From: Pseudomonadota bacterium
GTDB lineage: Bacteria; Desulfobacterota; Desulfobacteria; Desulfobacterales; RPRI01
NCBI GenBank assembly: GCA_018819005.1
Contig: JAHJQU010000163.1
Span: forward strand, 1-5,101
Reading direction: 5' to 3'
DNA length: 5,101 bases
The position numbers and the translations under genes are program-made. Position 1 is the stretch's first letter. Each line of letters begins with the position of its first letter. Below the pieces are notes generated by a model. It searched no databases, was not told where the DNA came from, and worked only from the letters and a program-made list of their open reading frames with translations. Of this stretch, positions 1 to 5,101 are shown in pieces.

Positions 1-2
1 AC

Positions 3-135
3 TGATGGACTCGTAAAAAGATAATTTTTCACACGAAGGCACAAAGTCACGAAGAAAAGCCTATTGAAAACATTCAGGTTGTTCTTTGTGTTCTCCGTGA
101 TCTTTGTGTGAGAATGACTTTTTACGAAGCCATCA
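3..135. repeat. Imperfect inverted-repeat (palindromic) intergenic element
   Basis: Bases 3-20 (TGATGGACTCGTAAAAAG) match the reverse complement of 118-135 (TGATGGCTTCGTAAAAAG) at 16 of 18 positions. Inward, the arms continue as a looser inverted repeat (about 30-57 against 82-112, both starting CACAC on their own strand), leaving a loop of roughly 24 bases around 58-81. The arms contain short tandem repeats: three 8-base CACRAAGN units at 32-55 and three 9-base units at 82-108 (TTCTTTGTG and variants). No ORF lies inside. It sits three bases past the stop of the aminotransferase gene. It looks like a non-coding dispersed repeat (MITE-like or REP-like). It could also form the 3' hairpin of the operon transcript, but any T-run beyond it falls outside the window. 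Target-site duplications cannot be judged because only two bases are visible on the left. Confidence 0.75.
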
Positions 136-138
136 TGA

Positions 139-1269
139 CTAATAAAATTCTTTTATCTGTTCCACCACATAACCCTGCATATCCTCTGTAAGTTCCGGGT
201 ATATTGGAAGAGCTATCGTATTCAGGGCAGCATTCTCGGAAACCGGCATATCCCCGTTTATGTAACCAAGATACGAAAAACATTCCTGGAGATGAAGAGG
301 AACGGGGTAATAAACCTCTGTGCCTATTCCGGCATCGGTCAAATGATTTCTAAGTTCGTCCCTTTTTTCCGAAACCTGTATAATAAACTGATTATATATG
401 TGGCGGCTCTCCCTTTCGGCGGGAAGCCTGATGTTTTCCGAAAGACCGGCTTCTTCAAAAAGCTTCCTGTACCTTTCCGCGTTCTTCTGCCTCGCCCTTG
501 TCCACTCGTCAAGATACTTAAGCTTTACAGAAACAATCGCAGCCTGCAGCGCATCAAGCCTGAAGTTACCTCCGATATATTTGTGATAATATTTGGGATA
601 AGAACCGTGAACCCTCAGAATATCAAGTTTTTCATAAAAGGTGTCCGCATTGGCAGTAACAATTCCACCATCCCCGAATGCCCCGAGATTTTTTGAAGGG
701 AAAAAAGAAAAACAGCCGAAATGGCCCATGGAACCTGCGCGCCTTCCCTTGTATTCGGAGCCGATTGCCTGGGCAGCATCCTCAATAATCAGGAGATTAA
801 ACTTTTTCGCAAGCTCAAGAACAGGATCCATATCGGCGCACTGACCGTAGAGATGTACCGGCATTATGGCCTTCAGGGCAGAGCGCTCAGAGGCATTCAT
901 GGAGCATACGGCTTCTGATATTTTTTCCGGGGATATGTTGTAGGTATCCGGATCGATATCAACAAACACCGGCTTTGCTCCGACACGGGCAATCGATCCT
1001 GCCGTCGCAAAAAACGTGTATGGAGAAGTTATAACGCTGTCTCCGGGTCCTATTCCCGCTGCCATAAGTGAAATAATAAGCGCGTCTGTTCCGGATGATA
1101 CTCCAATGGCATGCTTTACAGAGCAGTAAGTGGCTATCTCCTGCTCCAGTTTTTTTACATGCGGCCCGAGTATGAAATACTGGCTCTCAAAGATTTCGCT
1201 CGTCACGCTAAGAATTTCATCTTTTATCGTTTCATACTGACTTTTCAAATCAAGAAGAGGTACTTTCAT
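139..1269 (-). CDS. DegT/DnrJ/EryC1/StrS-family PLP-dependent sugar aminotransferase
   Basis: This 376-residue protein is a fold-type I aminotransferase of the family that transfers an amino group, usually from glutamate, to a keto-sugar nucleotide in the cytoplasm. It begins MKVPLLDL, the usual start of the family, followed by ILGPHV (33-38), SSGTDAL (58-64, cofactor phosphate region), PYTFFAT (83-89), VHLYG (138-142), EDAAQA (163-168, Asp164 expected at the PLP ring nitrogen) and SFFPSKNLGAFGDGG (188-202), with Lys193 as the Schiff-base lysine. NFRLDALQAA (235-244) and YYPVPLHLQ (320-328) are further family motifs. The length is typical. The start at 1269 fits these motifs and has GGGGAA eight bases upstream; 34 more codons in frame lead back into repeats. 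The substrate is not determinable. The wording resembles 3-amino-sugar enzymes (WbpE/QdtB-like), and a GDP-sugar 4-aminotransferase is an alternative given manC upstream. The product probably feeds surface glycan synthesis. Confidence 0.93.
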   Translation of the reverse strand: MKVPLLDLKSQYETIKDEILSVTSEIFESQYFILGPHVKKLEQEIATYCSVKHAIGVSSGTDALIISLMAAGIGPGDSVITSPYTFFATAGSIARVGAKPVFVDIDPDTYNISPEKISEAVCSMNASERSALKAIMPVHLYGQCADMDPVLELAKKFNLLIIEDAAQAIGSEYKGRRAGSMGHFGCFSFFPSKNLGAFGDGGIVTANADTFYEKLDILRVHGSYPKYYHKYIGGNFRLDALQAAIVSVKLKYLDEWTRARQKNAERYRKLFEEAGLSENIRLPAERESRHIYNQFIIQVSEKRDELRNHLTDAGIGTEVYYPVPLHLQECFSYLGYINGDMPVSENAALNTIALPIYPELTEDMQGYVVEQIKEFY

Positions 1270-1277
1270 AATTACTG

Positions 1278-1283
1278 TTCCCC
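1278..1283 (-). promoter_or_regulatory. Weak Shine-Dalgarno site of the aminotransferase gene
   Basis: GGGGAA on the minus strand lies eight bases before the ATG at 1269. It is a modest match to the ribosome-binding consensus, but it supports 1269 over the upstream in-frame ATG at 1371, which would add residues encoded by intergenic repeats. Confidence 0.5.
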
Positions 1284-1295
1284 GGTTGCCGAAGG

Positions 1296-1310
1296 TCCGC
1301 CTAAGGCGGA
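1296..1310. repeat. Perfect 15-base palindrome upstream of the aminotransferase gene
   Basis: TCCGCCTAAGGCGGA is a perfect inverted repeat of seven bases about a single central A; as RNA it would form a six-pair stem with a three-base loop. It ends 26 bases before the aminotransferase start, on the 5' side of its ribosome-binding site. It has no T-run, so it is not an obvious terminator. It could be an operator, a small leader hairpin, or one more piece of the repeats that fill this gap. Confidence 0.6.
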
Positions 1311-1355
1311 GTTTATGGTTTATAAAAACAGAATATCGAATTTCGGACATCGAAT
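1311..1355. repeat. Heptamer-phased degenerate repeats, block A
   Basis: The segment splits into seven-base units. GTTTATG (1311-1317) and GTTTATA (1318-1324) form one pair. ACAGAAT (1328-1334), ATCGAAT (1335-1341), TTCGGAC (1342-1348) and ATCGAAT (1349-1355) form a second run in which the ATCGAAT unit recurs exactly 14 bases apart. It lies in the manC-aminotransferase gap and codes for nothing recognisable. It resembles the short tandem heptanucleotide repeats described in cyanobacteria and seen in other environmental bacteria, although the unit here differs. Confidence 0.5.
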
Positions 1356-1383
1356 AAAATAAAGGGGTCAAGTGAAATCCCCT
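1353..1383 (-). terminator. Weak terminator-like hairpin between manC and the aminotransferase gene
   Basis: On the minus strand AGGGG (1383-1379) can pair with CCCCT (1367-1363) around an 11-base loop, followed at once by the T-rich TTATTTTATT. A competing pairing uses GGGGATCA (1390-1383) with TGACCCC (1370-1364) and one bulged A. The stem is short and the T-run is interrupted by A residues, so at best it would end or attenuate a fraction of transcripts coming out of manC. It overlaps the heptamer repeats and may be a by-product of them. Confidence 0.3.
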
Positions 1384-1421
1384 GATCCCCGGCTACTGAT
1401 CCCTGGGCCCTGATTACTTCC
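1380..1421. repeat. Heptamer-phased degenerate repeats, block B, running into the end of manC
   Basis: Six consecutive seven-base units can be read: CCCTGAT (1380), CCCCGGC (1387), TACTGAT (1394), CCCTGGG (1401), CCCTGAT (1408) and TACTTCC (1415). CCCTGAT recurs exactly 28 bases apart, and the TGAT ending appears in three units. The last two units contain the manC stop codon (1416-1414) and its last codons, so the array begins inside the gene. Confidence 0.55.
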
Positions 1422-2775
1422 CTGTCTCCACACAGACAACTTCGGCAGGATTATCCCCGGAATTCAAAATGGCGGTAAATCCTTTTGAGGAAATTAAAAC
1501 AGCTTTCCCTCTTCCAAGCGACCTTAATCCCCTCCCTGTGTCTGCCTTTACCGTGCCGCTCACTACAACAAGCTGCTTGATAAAGGCGGCCGAATTTTTC
1601 ATCCTGTACATTGAACCGGGATATATGACAAGGCTTGTGACCTTAAAATCATCTTTCTGCTCAAGCAGGGTAATGCTTCCCCACGGATAATGAATCGTCC
1701 TGTGCTGCTGGTATTCCTTCCGTTTGTTCTGCTTGAGCGTTGCGACAATGTTTTTGACATCTCTGCTGTTTTCGATATCCGAAACAAAAACGGAATCGGG
1801 AGTATCAACAACAACCATGTTGTCAAGCCGGTTCACGGCTATAAGCCTCTGGCGTCCCATGATGAAGCAGTTTGTGGTGTTTTCAGCCACAACATCTCCG
1901 TCTATCACATTATTTTTTTCGTCCTTGGGAAGAAAGTCATAAAGCGATTTCCATGATCCGATATCACTCCATCCGAAATCGGAAGGCAGCACCACCCCTT
2001 TCTTTGTATTCTCCATTATGGCGACATCTATAGATATATTATCCAGCTTTTCATATCTTTTTTTCGTGAGAAGGCTTCTTTTTGCATTGATCTCCATCAT
2101 CATGTCAAGAAGAACAGGCTGGAATTTTTTGAACTCTTCAAGCATGACACCGGCCCTGAAGGCAAACATGCCGCTGTTCCAGTAAAAATTGCCTGCTTCA
2201 AGATACCTTTCGGCGGTTTTTTTATCCGGCTTTTCAACAAATCTTTTAATTATACAGGCTCCGGAGGAGACAGCCCGGCCTCCTTCTATATAGCCGTATC
2301 CGGTTTCCGGATAATTGGGCTTTATCCCGAATGTCACGATATAATTTTCTTCCGCCAGTTTTATGGCGGATTTGAGCTTGTCGTGAAAAAGGGGAATATT
2401 CCTTATTACATGGTCTGCCGGAAAGATGCAGAGAACGGCATCCTTCTCTTTTTTCAGAACGTCAAGCATGGCAAGCAGAATGGCCGGGGCGGTATTTCTC
2501 CCGCACGGCTCGCATATGATCTTCCCGTCCGGCTGAATACCGATTCCATTCATATGCCTTGCAGTTTCATGAAAATGCTCTTTCGCGCATACTATTCTGA
2601 CCCTGTTAACATCAAGAACCGGCTCAAGCCTCTTCATTGTACTCTGGACAAGGGAATAATCTCCGATAAATTTTACAAGCTGCTTGGGATAAAGCTCCCT
2701 CGAAACCGGCCACAGGCGGGTGCCGGTTCCTCCCGCAAGAAGCACGGGATAGACATTATGCTCTGCTTTTGACAT
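1414..2775 (-). CDS. manC: Mannose-1-phosphate guanylyltransferase with degenerate C-terminal isomerase (cupin) domain
   Basis: The 453-residue protein should make GDP-mannose from mannose 1-phosphate and GTP in the cytoplasm. The N-terminal nucleotidyltransferase domain (about 8-285) looks intact: LAGGTGTRLWPVSR (13-26) and PKQ (30-32) form the pyrophosphorylase signature, with CGRNTAPA (91-98), FPADH (118-122), TGYGYIE (158-164), FVEKPD (179-184), WNSGMF (199-204) and GWSDIGSW (268-275). A linker and left-handed helix region follow. The C-terminal part (about 360-453) aligns with the type II phosphomannose isomerase cupin, keeping PWGS (364-367), PG (386-387) and VVSGT (404-408). The usual QMHxHRxEH stretch is replaced by KNSAAFIKQ (393-401), and the later ligand His is Thr434, so isomerase activity is unlikely. 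The protein stops short of the usual YLGEDD tail. The start at 2775 is chosen for its motif spacing and upstream AAGGGA. It overlaps dnaE by 20 bases, suggesting coupling. Confidence 0.93.
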   Translation of the reverse strand: MSKAEHNVYPVLLAGGTGTRLWPVSRELYPKQLVKFIGDYSLVQSTMKRLEPVLDVNRVRIVCAKEHFHETARHMNGIGIQPDGKIICEPCGRNTAPAILLAMLDVLKKEKDAVLCIFPADHVIRNIPLFHDKLKSAIKLAEENYIVTFGIKPNYPETGYGYIEGGRAVSSGACIIKRFVEKPDKKTAERYLEAGNFYWNSGMFAFRAGVMLEEFKKFQPVLLDMMMEINAKRSLLTKKRYEKLDNISIDVAIMENTKKGVVLPSDFGWSDIGSWKSLYDFLPKDEKNNVIDGDVVAENTTNCFIMGRQRLIAVNRLDNMVVVDTPDSVFVSDIENSRDVKNIVATLKQNKRKEYQQHRTIHYPWGSITLLEQKDDFKVTSLVIYPGSMYRMKNSAAFIKQLVVVSGTVKADTGRGLRSLGRGKAVLISSKGFTAILNSGDNPAEVVCVETGK

Positions 2776-5101
2776 GTTCCGTGTATCCCTTCCCGTTCTT
2801 TCTTTTATGATTGTTGTTTGCCTGATAGGAGCGTCCGGCAGGCGTGCAGACAGTTTCAACCGCACCGTAACCCAGAAGATCCTTGACTTCCCTTCTCAGC
2901 AAAGAGCCTGCCTTGATTCTGATTGTATCTGGAAGAGCTATTATTACATCCGTTTTACCCGGATCTCTTAAATGAATGAAACCGGGGCTCGAACCGGGGT
3001 ATTTCATAAAAATATTTTTAAGCTTTATCAGAGAATCCCTGTCGGATCTCCTTATATCAATATTGAAATGAACTTCGTCCGTCCATGTCTCTTCCGCTTT
3101 CTCAAAATGAACAATCGTATCGGCAAGGACTTTGAGTGATTTTTCATCCTTCTGCACCTTTCCCTGGACAATAACAGGATTCTCACCGGCAAGAAGACTG
3201 CTCACTAAAGCATAAACGGAAGGAAAAACGGTTGTTTCAATGGTGCCGTTCATATCTTCCGTAACAACATACGCCATGGAATCCCCTTTCCTTGTCCTGA
3301 TGATTCTCGAGTTTATGATGATTCCGCCGAATCTTGCTATTTCACCGTCTTTCATATCTTTGATGGAAATAGAATCGGTGTTTGTATATCTTGCAAGCAA
3401 TTCTTCATATTTGTTCAGCGGGTGCCCCGTGATATAAAAACCGAGATATTCCTTTTCGAAGACAAGGAGTTCCTTTTCATCCCATTCATCAATTTCAGGC
3501 ATACGAGGGATATCGGGATGGATTTCATTCTCTTTAGGAGCGCCGAAGAGGCCGATCTGAGGGCTGTTTTTTTCCCTCTGAACCCTCTGTCCGTATTCAA
3601 CGGCATCATCAAGAACAGCCGTCATCCTTGAACGGTAGTCTCCTGTGGAATCGAAGGCGCCGCACTTTATGAGACTCTCAACAACACGCTTGTTTACTTT
3701 TTTTAAATCCACACGCTCGCAAAAGTCAAAAATGGAAGAGAACTTTTTTTCGTTTCTTGCTTCGATGACCGCCTCAATTGCGCCCTCCCCGACATTTTTT
3801 ACCGCCACGAGACCGAATCTTATCTTCTGCCCGCTAACGGAAAATTCCCTCTCGCTTTCATTTATATCCGGAGGAAGAACCTGTATCCCTTGACTGCCGC
3901 ATTCGGCAATGTACTTTACCACGCTGTCGGTGGAGTTCATTTCACTTGTAAGAAGCGAAGCCATAAACTCAACAGGATAGTGAGCCTTCAGGTATGCCGT
4001 CTGGTAAGCAATAAGGGCGTATGCCGCGCTGTGAGACTTGTTGAATCCGTAACCGCCGAATTTGTCGATGAGGGAAAAAAGCCTGTCGGCCTCTTCCTTC
4101 AAAACGCCGTTTGCCGTGGCCCCCTTTACGAACCGCTCTCTCTGGGAAGCCATAATCTCCGTTATCTTCTTGCCCATTGCCTTGCGGAGATCGTCTGCTT
4201 CAGCCATGGAATACCCTGCAAGCACGCTCGCGATCTTCATTACCTGTTCCTGATATACAATAACCCCGTATGTCTCCTTCAGGATAGGCTCGAGCTGCGG
4301 GACAGAATATTCCACCGATCTCCTGCCGTGTTTTCTCTCCACATAATCATCGATCATCCCACTCTCAAGGGGACCGGGCCTGTACAGGGCGACAAGCGCC
4401 GTAATATCTTCGAAGTTTTCGGGCATAACCCTTTTGAGCAGATCCTTCATTCCCTTGCTTTCAAGCTGAAATACCCCCGTGGTATCTCCTGCCGAAAGAA
4501 GCCGGTACGTCTGTTCATCATCAAGTTTCAGGTTCGCAATATCGGGAGGGGTTTGACCAAGTCCTGAAATGATGGAAAGCGCTTTTTCTATAACCGTTAG
4601 GTTGCGAAGTCCCAGAAAATCAAATTTAACAAGACCGATCTTTTCAACCCTTTTCATATCGAACTGAGTTACGAATTCACCGTTCTTGCCCCTGTATAGC
4701 GGAAGGTATTCTTCAAGGGGTTTGTCCGCAATTACAACGCCTGCCGCGTGTGTTGATGCGTGACGGGGAAGCCCTTCAAGCGTCCGGCAAACGCTTATCA
4801 GCTCGGCAATATCCGGCCTGTTTTCAGCCAGCTCCTCAATTCTCGGCTCCTGCTTTAAGGCATCATCCAGACTTATCTTCACTACATCAGGAATCAGCTT
4901 GGCTATTTCATCAACTTCACGCAGGGGAATACCAAGCGCGCGACCGACATCCCTTATAACGGCCCTCGGTTTCATTGAACCGAAGGTGGTAATCTGCGCA
5001 ACCCTGTCTTCACCATATTTATCAACGACATATTTTAAAACCTTTTCACGGCCGTTTATGCAGAAGTCAACATCTATATCGGGCATGCTCTTTCTGGCAG
5101 G
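2756..5101 (-). CDS. dnaE: DNA polymerase III alpha subunit, C-terminal two-thirds (5' end outside window)
   Basis: This is the replicative polymerase subunit that extends DNA at the fork. The frame stays open to the window edge (PARKS before MPDIDVDF), so the N-terminal PHP domain and part of the palm, roughly 390 residues, are missing only because of the cut. Counting from the Met at 5086, catalytic aspartates are Asp5 and Asp7 in PDIDVDF and Asp156 in KFDFLGL, with spacing close to E. coli 401, 403 and 555. Finger motifs include GVFQLES (204-210), LYRPGPLESGM (234-244), YQEQVM (278-283) and FNKSHSAAYALIAYQ (348-362). QIGLF (510-514) is a typical beta-clamp-binding motif. An OB fold (about 580-660) and a C-terminal domain (about 670-746) follow. 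The last 30 residues form a basic tail unlike the usual end. No frameshift is visible. It is probably the first gene of a transcript with manC. Confidence 0.97.
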   Translation of the reverse strand, partial: PARKSMPDIDVDFCINGREKVLKYVVDKYGEDRVAQITTFGSMKPRAVIRDVGRALGIPLREVDEIAKLIPDVVKISLDDALKQEPRIEELAENRPDIAELISVCRTLEGLPRHASTHAAGVVIADKPLEEYLPLYRGKNGEFVTQFDMKRVEKIGLVKFDFLGLRNLTVIEKALSIISGLGQTPPDIANLKLDDEQTYRLLSAGDTTGVFQLESKGMKDLLKRVMPENFEDITALVALYRPGPLESGMIDDYVERKHGRRSVEYSVPQLEPILKETYGVIVYQEQVMKIASVLAGYSMAEADDLRKAMGKKITEIMASQRERFVKGATANGVLKEEADRLFSLIDKFGGYGFNKSHSAAYALIAYQTAYLKAHYPVEFMASLLTSEMNSTDSVVKYIAECGSQGIQVLPPDINESEREFSVSGQKIRFGLVAVKNVGEGAIEAVIEARNEKKFSSIFDFCERVDLKKVNKRVVESLIKCGAFDSTGDYRSRMTAVLDDAVEYGQRVQREKNSPQIGLFGAPKENEIHPDIPRMPEIDEWDEKELLVFEKEYLGFYITGHPLNKYEELLARYTNTDSISIKDMKDGEIARFGGIIINSRIIRTRKGDSMAYVVTEDMNGTIETTVFPSVYALVSSLLAGENPVIVQGKVQKDEKSLKVLADTIVHFEKAEETWTDEVHFNIDIRRSDRDSLIKLKNIFMKYPGSSPGFIHLRDPGKTDVIIALPDTIRIKAGSLLRREVKDLLGYGAVETVCTPAGRSYQANNNHKRKNGKGYTEHVKSRA
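2786..2794 (-). promoter_or_regulatory. Shine-Dalgarno site of manC inside the dnaE 3' end
   Basis: GGGAAGGGA on the minus strand ends ten bases before the manC ATG at 2775, within an A/G-rich, probably unstructured stretch. It lies in the last codons of dnaE. It favours 2775 over the in-frame ATG at 2865, which would add 30 residues that overlap dnaE and match nothing in the family. Confidence 0.55.

Noticed and set aside
32..108. CRISPR-like array suggested by repeated CACRAAG units
   Set aside because: Units are 8-9 bases with no spacers; they are contiguous tandem repeats within a palindrome.
292..696. 134-residue plus-strand open frame opposite the aminotransferase
   Set aside because: It is antisense to conserved PLP-enzyme sequence and has no motif or domain of its own.
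1330..1358. Possible promoter for the aminotransferase (TATTCT at 1335-1330 on the minus strand)
   Set aside because: The hexamer 17 bases upstream is TTTATT, matching only three positions of the -35 consensus, and the better TTGACC at 1371-1366 has no -10 at a usable distance.
1270..1371. Longer aminotransferase start at the in-frame ATG at 1371
   Set aside because: The extra 34 residues are encoded by heptamer repeats and the palindrome, and the family consensus starts at MKVPLLDL.
2383..2772. 129-residue plus-strand open frame opposite the manC 5' half
   Set aside because: It is antisense to the conserved nucleotidyltransferase motifs and shows no family features of its own.
2820..2843. 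Hairpin GCCTG/CAGGC near the dnaE end as a terminator
   Set aside because: It has only five pairs and a 14-base loop, it lies inside coding sequence, and it has no T-run on the transcribed side.
2776..2865. Longer manC start at the ATG at 2865
   Set aside because: The 30 added residues lie wholly inside dnaE and match no ManC N-terminus; 2775 has a ribosome-binding site and normal motif spacing.
3890..4567. 225-residue plus-strand open frame
   Set aside because: It is fully antisense to conserved DnaE codons, has no recognisable motif, and is explained as a shadow frame.
5084..5086. Met of MPDIDVDF as a true start of dnaE
   Set aside because: The frame is open to the edge with PARKS before it, and PDIDVDF is mid-protein in every DnaE; the gene is cut by the window.

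Overview
The window is a minus-strand stretch of an ordinary bacterial chromosome. Read in the direction of transcription, from high to low coordinates, it holds the 3' two-thirds of dnaE (replicative DNA polymerase III alpha subunit), a mannose-1-phosphate guanylyltransferase gene (manC type), and a DegT/DnrJ/EryC1/StrS-family PLP-dependent sugar aminotransferase gene. A palindromic repeat element follows the last gene. The phrasing of the DnaE and aminotransferase sequences, together with the junk-like intergenic repeats, suggests a Desulfobacterota (former Deltaproteobacteria) or similar environmental Gram-negative bacterium. That assignment rests on remembered family resemblance, not on a search.

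Layout: dnaE enters from the right edge without its PHP domain and ends at 2756. manC starts at 2775 inside the dnaE 3' end, a 20-base overlap that suggests translational coupling. manC ends at 1414. A 144-base gap (1270-1413) follows, filled with heptamer-phased degenerate repeats, a 15-base palindrome and a weak terminator-like hairpin. The aminotransferase gene (1269-139) comes next. Three bases after its stop lies a 133-base imperfect inverted repeat (3-135) whose arms are themselves built from short tandem repeats. No stretch over 300 bases lacks a gene, and I see no plus-strand gene.

How the genes relate: the guanylyltransferase makes GDP-mannose and the aminotransferase makes an amino sugar on a nucleotide carrier, so both point to surface polysaccharide (LPS O-antigen, capsule or exopolysaccharide) or glycoprotein glycan synthesis. 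Their link to dnaE looks like shared transcription rather than shared function. The most noteworthy protein observation is that the C-terminal cupin (phosphomannose isomerase) domain of the ManC-type protein has lost every expected metal ligand while keeping its length and surrounding motifs. It is therefore predicted to be a guanylyltransferase only.

I found no CRISPR array, phage gene, transposase, toxin-antitoxin pair or defence system, and nothing that supports a new multi-gene system. The points of interest are the repeats, the degenerate isomerase domain and the dnaE-manC junction.
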